64,000 nucleotides of DNA from Clostridium sp. JN-9 (lineage in GTDB: Bacteria; Bacillota; Clostridia; Clostridiales; Clostridiaceae), in the NCBI RefSeq assembly GCF_004103695.1, contig NZ_CP035280.1, positions 2,170,001 to 2,234,000 of the forward strand. Direction: 5' to 3'. How positions within the stretch are numbered: the stretch's first letter is position 1; every line of letters begins with the position of its first letter. Of the stretch, positions 1 to 9,513 are shown in pieces. Position numbers and translations under genes: made by a program. Below the pieces are notes generated by a model. It was not told the origin of the DNA, did no database searches, and worked only from the letters and a program-made list of their open reading frames with translations.

Positions 1-487
1 GTTTTTCATGAAAAAGCTTTTCAATCACATCTCCAAGCATAATGCCTAAACCAGTAAGGCAGTATACCCTTTTTTCGGGATTTTTACAACCTGAGTGAAT
101 GGTACAAGTATTGCATCCGCTGCATTTTCCTGCATTTAAAAATTTTATATTATATTTCTTATATATTTTATAGCCAAGGAAGTTCATAAAGCTATAAAGT
201 ATATTTTGAATAAGTTCTATTTTTTCCTCTGCACTGCTGGCATATGTCTGACATGTTTTTATTTTGCACATAAGCAGTATAAAATCTTTATTTTTTAAAA
301 GATTGTCTGCTGTAGGTGAAAATGGCGGGCAACCTCCATTGGTGTTATAATTTGAGCATCCTTCCATGCACCATTTTCTTACCTGATTAATATTCAATGT
401 TAAATCATTATAATTAAAAATATCCCATTTAACTTCTAAATCATAGCTGTTTTTTTCATATGTATGCTTTACTGTAACTGTGTTCAT
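1..487 (-). CDS. Cys-rich metal-binding protein, DUF2284-like, cut by the window edge
   Basis: The reading frame opens at ATG 487-485 behind a GAGGTG ribosome site and runs without a stop to base 1, so the C-terminus is outside the window. The translation begins MNTVTVKHTYEKN and carries several spaced cysteines: WCMEGCSNY, then GGCPPFSP, then KCSGCNTCTIHSGCKNP near the cut end. Clusters of this kind (CxxCxxC plus further Cys) are typical of the predicted metal-binding DUF2284 group, probably holding an iron-sulfur centre. The family assignment is from recalled pattern only and the biochemical role is unknown. There is no clear operon partner in the window. Confidence 0.6.
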   Translation of the reverse strand, partial: MNTVTVKHTYEKNSYDLEVKWDIFNYNDLTLNINQVRKWCMEGCSNYNTNGGCPPFSPTADNLLKNKDFILLMCKIKTCQTYASSAEEKIELIQNILYSFMNFLGYKIYKKYNIKFLNAGKCSGCNTCTIHSGCKNPEKRVYCLTGLGIMLGDVIEKLFHEK

Positions 488-584
488 AATGCACCTCTAA
501 ATTTAAAATTTAATATATATATTAAGTGTAACATATAGTCTTATAATCATATATTAATATATAATTATATTTTTGGAGGTAGTT

Positions 585-938
585 ATGGATAAATTGAATT
601 ATTCAACAAATGGCTTTAGATGAGGCTGTAATCCTAAGGTTAGTAAACCTTCAGCAAATGGCATTAAAACATGGCAGCCTCCCAGCTTCATCCCAAGCAA
701 ATACAAGGCAAAAGCCCTTGGAAACACTAAAACTCCTGGTATAAACAGTATTACATCCGCATCCATTGAACACTGTTTAAAAAAATATATGTATATCTGG
801 TTAAATAATGGTTTGGAATTTTGGTCTGTACCTTTTTTGATAAATGAAAGTTTTATTTATGCCTGGATTTGGAGCAATGCTAAATGGGAGTATTTTGCAA
901 TACCCCCGGAAAATATTGATTGTTTTATGTGCTACTAA
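585..938 (+). pseudogene. Small clostridial protein of unknown function broken by an in-frame TGA
   Basis: A good ribosome site (TTGGAGG) precedes ATG 585. The frame reads MDKLNYSTNGFR, then TGA at 621-623, then stays open for 104 more codons to TAA at 936-938. The part after the TGA has a coherent composition with several Trp and Tyr: GCNPKVSKPSANGIKTWQPP early, WLNNGLEFWSVP in the middle and ENIDCFMCY at the end. This looks like one protein of about 117 residues whose codon 13 has become a stop, plausibly CGA (Arg) to TGA. I recall similar short Clostridium proteins with an FRRGCNP start, but I cannot confirm the family. A sequencing error is the main alternative. Confidence 0.5.
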
Positions 939-964
939 ATATATTTTTGCTGTTTATAATGATT

Positions 965-2572
965 TTAAATCATACTTCCATCACTTCGGAAATAGTACCA
1001 TTTACCCTTATATAATACTTTCCCAGTTCTCATAGCACCAGAAGAAGGGTCTAGATAATACCACTTTTTATTATATAATACCCAGCCTTTACTCATTTCT
1101 CCTGAGGGCTTAAAATAATACCAGACTCCCCGGATTAATGACCATGATGTCTGCATACCCCCAGAAGCATTTAAATAATACCAATTCCCATTATATAATA
1201 ACCATCCTGTTTTCATGCCCCCGGAAGCAGGATCTAGATAGTACCATGTTCCACGATCCGACAGCCATCCGATTTTCATAGCTCCAGAAGCAGTATCCAG
1301 ATAGTACCAGGTTCCCATGTCTAACATCCATCCTTTATATTTTTCACCTGTATGGGTATTAAAGAGGTACCACTGATTACCTATAGAACTCCATTCATGA
1401 TTATATAAGCTGTCCAATTTAGTTCTTAGTCCTAATTTATCATCTTTTATCTGGCTGAAAGAGAACAGAGAATCCCCGCTTACATTATCTAATGTTCTTA
1501 TAAGTTTTATCTGATTAATTATTTCATCTGATGCGCTGAATTCTGTCCCAAGTTTATAAGCAGCTTGTCCAATTATCAAATTTACATTTGTACCTCTAAC
1601 TGTTTCATTCCACCACTTTACTATTCTTTCAAAATCTGCTGCATTGTTGCCAACGCCCCAGTAAACCTGTGGAACTATATAATCAACCCAGTTATTCTTA
1701 ACCCATTTAACAGAATCAGAATATGTTGCATAATAACTTTGCAGTCCATTTGTATTGCTGCCGCCTTCAGCAGGGCTGTTCTTCCATATACCAAATGGAC
1801 TTATTCCAAATTTAATATTTTTATTTGAAGATTTTATTTTACTGTTTAAATCCTTAACAAATTTATTGACATTATCTCTTCTCCAGTCCTCCAGTGTCAT
1901 ACCATTACCATATAAATTAAATTCTTTTGAGTCATTAAATTCATATCCGGTTTTTGGATATGGGTAGAAATAATCATCTAAATGAACACCTGCTATATCA
2001 TATCTATTTACTACATCCATTATTGTATCAATTACATAAGCTCTTGCTTCAGGAATTCCTGGGTTTATCATAGTATAATTAGCATAGGTGACAAGCCACT
2101 GTGGATTATCCTTCAATTTGTTACCATCAGGCAGTTTAGATAGATAATCATTTTTATCAAAAGAGGCGCTATCTGATATTCTAAATGGATTAAACCATGC
2201 ATGTAGCTGTAAGTTTCTTTTCTTGCTTTCGGCTATAGCATAAGCCAGTGGATCATATCCAGGGTCCTTTCCCAGTGTACCTGTCAAATATTTTGACCAG
2301 GGCGCATAGCTTGTTGGATAAAGAGCATCTCCCATGCTTCTAACTTGAAAATATACTGTGTTGAATCCAATTCTTTGCAGCAAATCAAAATCCTCACTAA
2401 GCTCCTGCTTTGGATTTATAGTTTTGGGCCAATCAATATTATAAACAGTAGACATCCATACAGCTCTTGTTTCAGTTTGTGCAGCTGCGGCTGCATGAGC
2501 ATTATAATTTGGAATACTAAATGTCAGTACTACGATAAATATGGATATAAATGCAGCAGTAATTTTTTTCAT
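965..2572 (-). CDS. Secreted glycosyl-hydrolase-like protein (GHL10/DUF187) with C-terminal wall-binding repeats
   Basis: The 535-residue product has a signal peptide (MKKITAAF... hydrophobic core ... NAHA). A GHL10-type TIM-barrel domain follows at roughly residues 35-390, with motifs such as ETRAVWMST, YFQVRSMGDALYP, HAWFNPFR, GVHLDDYFYPYP and GISPFGIW. From about residue 400 there are six imperfect repeats of about 20 residues built on GW...GxWYYL, like choline-binding or toxin-type cell-wall repeats. Such proteins are thought to cleave cell-wall or surface glycans, and the exact substrate is unknown. The pairing of a secretion signal with wall repeats puts it on the cell surface. It stands alone. 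Confidence 0.85.
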   Translation of the reverse strand: MKKITAAFISIFIVVLTFSIPNYNAHAAAAAQTETRAVWMSTVYNIDWPKTINPKQELSEDFDLLQRIGFNTVYFQVRSMGDALYPTSYAPWSKYLTGTLGKDPGYDPLAYAIAESKKRNLQLHAWFNPFRISDSASFDKNDYLSKLPDGNKLKDNPQWLVTYANYTMINPGIPEARAYVIDTIMDVVNRYDIAGVHLDDYFYPYPKTGYEFNDSKEFNLYGNGMTLEDWRRDNVNKFVKDLNSKIKSSNKNIKFGISPFGIWKNSPAEGGSNTNGLQSYYATYSDSVKWVKNNWVDYIVPQVYWGVGNNAADFERIVKWWNETVRGTNVNLIIGQAAYKLGTEFSASDEIINQIKLIRTLDNVSGDSLFSFSQIKDDKLGLRTKLDSLYNHEWSSIGNQWYLFNTHTGEKYKGWMLDMGTWYYLDTASGAMKIGWLSDRGTWYYLDPASGGMKTGWLLYNGNWYYLNASGGMQTSWSLIRGVWYYFKPSGEMSKGWVLYNKKWYYLDPSSGAMRTGKVLYKGKWYYFRSDGSMI

Positions 2573-2599
2573 AAATAATTTCTCTCCTATCTTTAATAA

Positions 2600-2610
2600 G
2601 GGACGGTTAA
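2600..2610. repeat. Single GGGACGGTTAA motif, inverse of the repeats beyond the RAYT gene
   Basis: GGGACGGTTAA lies downstream of the RAYT transposase gene. Its reverse complement, TTAACCGTCCC, recurs several times on the other side of that gene at 3996-4180. The motif therefore flanks the gene in inverted orientation. Confidence 0.5.
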
Positions 2611-2782
2611 TTTTATATTATCACTAAATTTAATTTAAATCCTTACGTATTAAATAAAATTTAAGTTTATAATAAATTTTTCATTATATAATCTGCAATG
2701 AAAGTATTACATTGTGCCCAGCAAAGGAGTGTAATGTAGTATATTTTTTGCGAAGTATATAAATTTTTTTATCTTTAGCTTG

Positions 2783-2883
2783 TACTATATAATTTCATTT
2801 AGTAAATCGCTATTTAAGCAAGCAAAAATACTAATGCTTCTACAGTTTTTTGAGAAGCTGCATAGCTGATTTACTTTGAAATC
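2783..2883 (+). repeat. MITE-like palindromic element, copy A
   Basis: This stretch of about 100 bp recurs in opposite orientation at 31889-31999 with only about five differences and one indel. Its core is an imperfect palindrome: arm AGTAAATCGCTATTTAAGC at 2801-2819 pairs with the degenerate arm at 2857-2875. The central part between the arms can form a second small hairpin (GCTTCTACAG...GAGAAGC). It contains no open reading frame. It lies about 100 bp past the stop of the RAYT transposase gene. The rest of the 2573-2978 gap holds nothing I recognise beyond this element and the GGGACGGTTAA motif. Confidence 0.65.
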
Positions 2884-2978
2884 CATTTAAATAAAAAAAT
2901 GCATAACAATAAGACCTTTTATTATTATGTAAAAAAATAAAAAGTTTTTTAAAAATTTTTTAACTTGAATTACATTTT

Positions 2979-3893
2979 TTAAGACGTCTGCCGTAGAATA
3001 AATTTATTTACAATATCTTTATACCTATCCTCCGTTGATATTAATTCAACTCCGATAGAACAAAGCTTTGATACTCTTGACTCGGTTATATTTCCAAGGA
3101 TTTCGCATATATGCTTCATTTTAAAATTACATAAACTCCTCATTAATAATACTGCTAAAGCCCTGGCAGACTTACTATTTCTGTTATTTTTAACATAAAG
3201 CATAACTTTATCTATTCCTGTTTCTTGTGATATGAATTCTAATATCTTCTCATGATCAAAATTTCTTACTAATATTTTTCTTTCACTTCTATACTCAGTT
3301 TTTTCATCTTCAAATTCTATTTCCTTCTTTAATTTCTTTTTATCACACATGTATACAAGCTTGAGATAGTTTTCCCTTGCTTTATTTACATTTAATCCCA
3401 GCATTTGCATTATGTATGCTTCACCTAAAAGACCTGTTTTATCTTCTTCAAGTCCTAAATATACTCTTAAGCTTGAATATTTATATTTTTCAGGGCATGT
3501 TTCATAACCCTTTATTTTCAGTGGATTATTGTGAATATAAGCTGATAAAGTTATTAAGTACCTGTCTGTGTCTACTATTTTGCTCTTGAACCTATCCTGA
3601 AACACATAACCATGTCTATCATGAATCCGATTGAATGTTACTGCATATTTAAAATTTAACCCATGCATTATTTTAGATATGTCCGCCCCATTAGAATCTA
3701 TTATAAAATGAGCATGGTTGCTCATCATACAATATGCATAAACCTTAAATCCATATATTATTTGGTAATTTTTCATCTGATTCAAATATTTTTCCTTGTC
3801 ATCATCTTTCTTAAACAATGGGACCTCTGTTATACTCCTCACCATCACGTGATATATTGCATCTTCAAATTTTATTCTTTCAGTTCTCGGCAA
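2979..3893 (-). CDS. REP-associated tyrosine transposase (RAYT, Y1_Tnp family)
   Basis: The protein is a single-strand DNA transposase of the IS200/IS605-related Y1 type. It shows the N-terminal PRTERIKFEDAIYHVMVRS block, the HUH metal site as HAHFII near residue 62, and FQDRFKS followed by HNNPLKI. The C-terminal third looks like the helix-turn-helix tail common in this group (ICEILGNITESRVSKLC). The frame stays open up to a GTG at 3902, but TTG 3893-3891 has the better spacing from GAGGTG and yields the family start MPRTE. About 304 residues is a normal length. RAYT proteins usually act on nearby REP-like palindromes and do not carry their own ends; candidate repeats lie on both sides here. 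Confidence 0.85.
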   Translation of the reverse strand: MPRTERIKFEDAIYHVMVRSITEVPLFKKDDDKEKYLNQMKNYQIIYGFKVYAYCMMSNHAHFIIDSNGADISKIMHGLNFKYAVTFNRIHDRHGYVFQDRFKSKIVDTDRYLITLSAYIHNNPLKIKGYETCPEKYKYSSLRVYLGLEEDKTGLLGEAYIMQMLGLNVNKARENYLKLVYMCDKKKLKKEIEFEDEKTEYRSERKILVRNFDHEKILEFISQETGIDKVMLYVKNNRNSKSARALAVLLMRSLCNFKMKHICEILGNITESRVSKLCSIGVELISTEDRYKDIVNKFILRQTS

Positions 3894-3954
3894 GAAAAGC
3901 ACCTCACTTACTGTTAATTTTTACTACCTTAATAGTATTGACTTTAAGTGAGGC

Positions 3955-3976
3955 ACTTATACTCACTTATACTCAC
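3955..3976 (+). repeat. Short tandem repeat of ACTTATACTC
   Basis: Two perfect 10-bp units ACTTATACTC followed by AC sit upstream of the RAYT gene. Nothing else links it to a function. Confidence 0.4.
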
Positions 3977-3995
3977 GAATTCCAAAAGCTGGTTA

Positions 3996-4180
3996 GCTAT
4001 TAACTACCCCCCTCTAATTCTAAAAGTTAATTAATTGTTAACTGTCCCCTTTCACCTTCAGTTCAGGGTTAAAAGTTGGAAGTTGAAAGTTAGTTGATTG
4101 TTAAACGTCCCCTTCAAAAATCAGAAGCTAATCAATTGTTAACCGTCCCTTTAAAAGTCGGCAAGTTGTTAACCGTCCCT
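3996..4180 (+). repeat. Cluster of degenerate TTGTTAACCGTCCC repeats upstream of the RAYT gene
   Basis: At least four copies lie in the same orientation: TTGTTAACTGTCCC at 4035, TTGTTAAACGTCCC at 4098, TTGTTAACCGTCCC at 4137 and TTGTTAACCGTCCC at 4166. A weaker copy (TATTAACTACCCCC) begins near 3998. Spacing is irregular, about 30-60 bp. The inverse motif is present once beyond the other end of the transposase gene. This gap of about 350 bases has no gene of its own. REP-like substrate sites for the adjacent RAYT are the natural reading, which is inference. Confidence 0.6.
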
Positions 4181-4256
4181 ATTGACTTAATCTATAGTTA
4201 AATATTATACTTAACTGAGTTACACCTTTAATTTAAGAAGGAGCTATAAGGTAATA

Positions 4257-4916
4257 ATGAAAATAGTAAATAAAATATACAATTATATTCCAAAATATGC
4301 TGTTAAGCCTTTAATTTTATGTGTGGTTTTTAATTTCACAGCATACTCAGGGGTACGGTTATTTTACAAAAACAGGGTCTTTCATGATTTAACTACTGCT
4401 TTGGATAATAGAATTCCTGTTATTCCAGCATTTACATTAATCTATTTTGGAAGTTATATTTTTTGGATTGTTAACTATATATTAATATGCAGAATAAATG
4501 AAGAACGATGTTATCGCTTTATAACTGCAGATATAATGGGAAAGCTCATATGCTTTATAATATATGTTACCTTCCCAACAACTAATGTAAGACCTTATAT
4601 TGCTTCATCTGATATTTTTGCAAATATGCTTAAATTTTTATATACTATAGATGCGGCAAATAATCTTTTCCCATCCATTCATTGTTTGGTAAGCTGGTAT
4701 TGTTTTGCTGGTTTAAGAAATTGTAAAACAATTCCTGCATGGTATCGATATTTGTCTTTGTTTATAGCAGTAATAATATGCATTTCAACTTTGACAACAA
4801 AGCAGCATGTTATAGCAGACGTTATAGGAGGAGTTTTACTTGCGGAAATAACGTGGCAGGTATCTTTGCATGCACAACTTTATAAAACAATAAAATCTAT
4901 AAATCAGGAGGCATAA
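4257..4916 (+). CDS. PAP2-superfamily membrane phosphatase or phosphotransferase
   Basis: This 219-residue polytopic membrane protein has about five or six hydrophobic segments. The PAP2 acid-phosphatase motifs are visible as NLFPSIHCLVSWY (the PSxH block) and TKQHVIADVIGG (the H-x3-D block). The basic N-terminal motif of the full phosphatase signature is not obvious, as in the inositol-phosphotransferase-like branch. It probably acts on a lipid-linked phosphate such as an undecaprenyl or phosphatidyl substrate. Its TAA stop abuts the ATG of the glycosyltransferase downstream, so the two are translationally linked and may share a surface-glycan pathway. Confidence 0.8.
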   Translation: MKIVNKIYNYIPKYAVKPLILCVVFNFTAYSGVRLFYKNRVFHDLTTALDNRIPVIPAFTLIYFGSYIFWIVNYILICRINEERCYRFITADIMGKLICFIIYVTFPTTNVRPYIASSDIFANMLKFLYTIDAANNLFPSIHCLVSWYCFAGLRNCKTIPAWYRYLSLFIAVIICISTLTTKQHVIADVIGGVLLAEITWQVSLHAQLYKTIKSINQEA

Positions 4917-5933
4917 ATGAAAGTTCTAACTGTAGCAATACCTTGCTACAATTCAGCAGCATATATGGATAAAGCAATAGAATCGCTGCTAATTGGAAGT
5001 GAGGATATAGAAATTTTAATCGTAGACGATGGTTCCAGTGATAATACTTCAATAATAGCAGACCAGTATGAGAAAAAGTATCCTAATATTATACACGCAA
5101 TACACAAGGAAAATGGCGGACATGGTGACGCAGTAAATACAGGACTTAAATATGCAAATGGCATATATTTTAAAGTTTTGGACAGCGATGACTGGTTTGA
5201 TAAAGACAGTCTGGTAAAGGTACTTGAAATATTAAATGACATGATTAATAATTCCAAATCCTTAGACATGCTAATAACAAATTATGTATATGAAAATGTA
5301 CATATACATAAATCTAAAAGCATTAATTATAAAAGTGCAATGCCCCAGAATAAAATTTTCACATGGGATGATTTAGGATATCTTAAAAGCAGCCAGAATA
5401 TATTGATGCATTCGGTTATTTATCGTACAGAAGTGCTTAAAAAATGCGATTTAGAACTTCCTAAACATACATTTTATGTGGATAACATCTTTGTGTATAA
5501 ACCACTGCCATATGTAAACACAATGTATTATGCAGATTTGGACTTATATAGATATTTTATTGGAAGAGAAGATCAGTCAGTTAATGAAAAAGTAATGATA
5601 AAACGTATTGATCAGCAGATTAAGATAACAAAAATAATGATTGACTGTTATGATCCAATGCTTATAAAATGTAAGAAACTGCAAAAATATATGATAAAAT
5701 ATCTTGTTATGATGATGACAGTAAGCACAGTGCTTTTGTTAAAGGATAATACAGAGGAAAGTTTAAAAAAGAAGGAAGGACTTTGGAATTATCTAAATTC
5801 CAGAAATGAGAAATTGTATGATGAAGTTAATAAATCCTTTTTAGGATTAGCTGTTCAATTTAAAGGCTCATTAGGAAGAAAAATCATATTACTTGGCTAT
5901 TCAGCATCAAGAAGAATATTTGGATTTAATTAA
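4917..5933 (+). CDS. Family 2 glycosyltransferase
   Basis: The N-terminus carries the GT-A signature TVAIPCYNSAAYMDKAIESL followed by ILIVDDGSSDNT. The DxD-like metal site is VLDSDDWFDKDSL near residue 90. The product is 338 residues. The C-terminal half is mixed, with a hydrophobic patch around MIKYLVMMMTVSTVLLL that may touch the membrane. It starts immediately after the PAP2 gene and is the second gene of that pair. The next gene converges on it and encodes UDP-galactopyranose mutase, so a galactofuranose-containing surface polymer is a reasonable guess, but the donor and acceptor are not visible in the sequence. Confidence 0.85.
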   Translation: MKVLTVAIPCYNSAAYMDKAIESLLIGSEDIEILIVDDGSSDNTSIIADQYEKKYPNIIHAIHKENGGHGDAVNTGLKYANGIYFKVLDSDDWFDKDSLVKVLEILNDMINNSKSLDMLITNYVYENVHIHKSKSINYKSAMPQNKIFTWDDLGYLKSSQNILMHSVIYRTEVLKKCDLELPKHTFYVDNIFVYKPLPYVNTMYYADLDLYRYFIGREDQSVNEKVMIKRIDQQIKITKIMIDCYDPMLIKCKKLQKYMIKYLVMMMTVSTVLLLKDNTEESLKKKEGLWNYLNSRNEKLYDEVNKSFLGLAVQFKGSLGRKIILLGYSASRRIFGFN

Positions 5934-5961
5934 TATTATAATTAAGAAACTGAAGGTTCGA

Positions 5962-7080
<1,119 letters not shown>

Positions 7081-7303
7081 TTCTTACCTCCTTTTAAAGC
7101 TGCGTTGTTTATCTTTTGAACTATCATGTCTAGTATATCATGAGTAAGCTTTATATGGCAAAAGATTATATTTCTTATTTAATAGCGTTTCTTAAGTTTT
7201 TCTTAAGTATATGGCAATTACATTGAATAAAGTAATGTCGGATAGTATACTGATAATTGAAATTATTAATTAATATTTATTATTTTTGAAAGAAGTGTTA
7301 TTA

Positions 7304-8638
7304 ATGAAACGAAAACGTTACTTGTGGATTTTATTCTACGCATTTGCAGTATTACTGCCGTCAATATTCTATATTTCTGATGCTATAAATAAACAATTAG
7401 GCTTTTTATTAATTTTAGCTGGATTCTTTGGAACAACAGCATATTCGCTTTTTGCATTCCAGTTCTTTCTCACATCCAGGCCTAAAATAATAGACAAGCA
7501 ATTTGGTTTGGATAGGATTTATAGATTTCATATGTTTATTGCTGTTGCAGCATTAGTATTTGCCTTTACGCATAAAATGATAAAAGGCATATATTTTTCG
7601 GAATCTTTCCAAACCCAGCTTGGTGATGCTGCCCTTACCATTTTTATTGTCATAAGTATATTTAGTGTACTAATGATGGTTAACAAACTGTTTTTCAAAG
7701 TAAAAATTGTAGATATTCTTAGAAAGTTTTTAAATAATACTTTGAAAATAAAACATCAGTATAAGGTTCTGATACACAATATTTTCCTTATAGCTTTGGT
7801 AGTTCTGCTATTTCATATTTTATTAGCTTCTTCGGTAAAAACAAACCTGCCATTAGAAATTACTTTGATTACTTATTTTATAGTACCGCTTATTTCATAC
7901 TTTAATCACAAAATAATCAAGGTACATTTTAATAAAAGCAAAAAATATACTGTATCTGAAATTATTAATGAGTCAGAAAATATTACTACAATAAAATTTA
8001 AGCCAAAGTACGGCAAAGTATTTCAGTACATGCCTGGACAATTTATGTATCTAAGGCTTTACAATCCGGATATTCCAAGGGATGAGCATCCCTTTACTAT
8101 TTCCTCAAGTCCATGGCACACTGATTATGTTTCTGTAACTGTAAAGCAGTTAGGTGATTTTACAAACAGCTTAAATAAGTTAAAAGTCGGGGATGATTCA
8201 TATATTGATGGGCCCTTTGGCAAATTCTCATACTTAAAAAGACCTGATCATAAAAAAATATGTTTTATAGCAGGTGGAATAGGAATCACTCCATTCCTTG
8301 GAATGTTAAGATATATGAATTCAACTGATAATGGCAAAGATGTGATATTGCTCTGGGGTGCCCGTGACCTGTCCGAAGTTATATGTAAAAAAGAACTGGA
8401 TGGTTATGCATCAAAGTTTGAAAACTTTAAGTTTGTCCCTGTTATTTCAGGTGATAAATCCTATAATGGTGAGAAAGGCTATATAGATGCCAATTTAATA
8501 AAAAAATATACAGCTGATCCTCTTGATTATGATTTTTACCTATGCGGCCCTCCAGTTATGATGGAAATGATGATAAAGAATCTTAAAAGTTTAGGCGTAC
8601 CAAAGGATAATGTGTATTTTGAAAGATTTGCAATATAG
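7304..8638 (+). CDS. Ferric-reductase-like membrane flavoprotein (FAD/NAD(P)H oxidoreductase)
   Basis: About 190 N-terminal residues form six transmembrane helices with histidines placed for haem (FHMFIAVAAL, HKMIKG, HNIFLIALVVLLFHILL), as in the ferric reductase/NADPH-oxidase superfamily. The C-terminal half is a ferredoxin-NADP reductase module with the FAD motif HPFTISSSP and the nucleotide-binding block IAGGIGITPFLGMLRYM. It ends with LCGPPVMMEMMIKNL. A TTG at 7286 keeps the frame open, but the ATG at 7304 lies at the right distance from GAAAGAAG and begins MKRKRYLW, so I use it. It probably moves electrons from NAD(P)H across the membrane; the acceptor is not known. Confidence 0.85.
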   Translation: MKRKRYLWILFYAFAVLLPSIFYISDAINKQLGFLLILAGFFGTTAYSLFAFQFFLTSRPKIIDKQFGLDRIYRFHMFIAVAALVFAFTHKMIKGIYFSESFQTQLGDAALTIFIVISIFSVLMMVNKLFFKVKIVDILRKFLNNTLKIKHQYKVLIHNIFLIALVVLLFHILLASSVKTNLPLEITLITYFIVPLISYFNHKIIKVHFNKSKKYTVSEIINESENITTIKFKPKYGKVFQYMPGQFMYLRLYNPDIPRDEHPFTISSSPWHTDYVSVTVKQLGDFTNSLNKLKVGDDSYIDGPFGKFSYLKRPDHKKICFIAGGIGITPFLGMLRYMNSTDNGKDVILLWGARDLSEVICKKELDGYASKFENFKFVPVISGDKSYNGEKGYIDANLIKKYTADPLDYDFYLCGPPVMMEMMIKNLKSLGVPKDNVYFERFAI

Positions 8639-8640
8639 TT

Positions 8641-8679
8641 TTTAATGGGGTGCAGCGAATTTACTGCCCCCCATTAAAT
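8641..8679. terminator. Bidirectional terminator hairpin
   Basis: TTTAATGGGGTGCAG at 8641-8655 pairs almost fully with CTGCCCCCCATTAAA at 8664-8678, between two convergent genes. The flanking A and T tracts allow use in both directions. Confidence 0.8.
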
Positions 8680-9471
8680 TTAAAAAGCTGAAATCACACT
8701 TATCAGGAATGTTACTGTGGAAAGTACCAAAGCTATTATGAGAATTGATGTTATCAAAATATTATATTTTATTAAATCAATAGATAATATATACTTTGAT
8801 AAATTCAAAGCATTCAATATAAATAAAATTAAAAATATAATAAGCAGTCCTCTGCTGGCTCCTTTTATGTCGGCATAGCTTAAAGATATATGAGATGAAA
8901 TACATATAGCTGTAAATAAAAAAATATAAAAGGCAGGATTTTCAAAGTTTTTCAATGAAAAGATAACTTTTATCAATCCTAAATAAGAATTCATTATCAT
9001 TTCAATTGTACTTTTATTTATCACTGTAATATTCAGGCTATTAAATAATATGTTAATAAATCCGTTATATGCTTTTGGTATTATACCCTTCATTAAAGCT
9101 ATTATTGAAACTGCTCCTCCAAATATAGGTGCTATACCTATAAAAAAGTTTCCTGCCTGTTGATACAAACTATCCTTGTTATATGTGTGCTGCACATATC
9201 CCATTACTCCATTTACATCTGGCTTTTGAAATAATTTTATTCCTACAATCTTATGTCCAAATAGAATGGCAATCACAGCATGACTCAGTTCATGTATTGG
9301 AACGCCAATAAATCCTGTTACCATTAGGGCTTTAGTTCCAAAACCCCTTTGAAAATTTCTTATAGAATTATTTCTTAATACTCCAAGGAGTAATCCAAAC
9401 AGGACAATCACTCCTATAAGATACACTGTTTCTAAACAAGTTCTAATTAAAAGTTCAATTATAAATGTCAT
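8680..9471 (-). CDS. Multipass membrane protein with HExxH motif (M50-like)
   Basis: The 263-residue protein is mostly hydrophobic with about six membrane segments. A zinc-protease-type motif, IGVPIHELSHAVIAILFGHK (HELSH), falls within the second hydrophobic region. A second charged region, LFQKPDVNGVMGYVQHTYNKDSLYQQAGNF, follows. This matches the layout of M50-type metalloproteases or the related M50 family B proteins, where the active site lies in the membrane. The substrate is unknown. It starts 43 bases after the prolyl aminopeptidase-like gene and probably shares its transcript. Confidence 0.6.
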   Translation of the reverse strand: MTFIIELLIRTCLETVYLIGVIVLFGLLLGVLRNNSIRNFQRGFGTKALMVTGFIGVPIHELSHAVIAILFGHKIVGIKLFQKPDVNGVMGYVQHTYNKDSLYQQAGNFFIGIAPIFGGAVSIIALMKGIIPKAYNGFINILFNSLNITVINKSTIEMIMNSYLGLIKVIFSLKNFENPAFYIFLFTAICISSHISLSYADIKGASRGLLIIFLILFILNALNLSKYILSIDLIKYNILITSILIIALVLSTVTFLISVISAF

Positions 9472-9513
9472 TATGTCTTTTTACCCTCCGTTGATGTCTG
9501 TCTTATTAAAATT

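Noticed and set aside
621-623. The in-frame TGA as a selenocysteine codon
   Set aside because: No recognisable SECIS hairpin follows closely, and the site reads better as an Arg codon lost by mutation.
844-1035. Plus-strand frame over the gene ends at 938 and 965
   Set aside because: It is a shadow: another frame of the broken small gene, running into the antisense of the secreted hydrolase.
1000-1400. DNA repeats in the secreted hydrolase gene as a separate element
   Set aside because: They encode the protein's own wall-binding repeats and are too diverged to be a mobile or structural DNA element.
3996-4180. CRISPR or tandem repeat array
   Set aside because: Repeats are short, degenerate and irregularly spaced, with no unique spacers of constant length.
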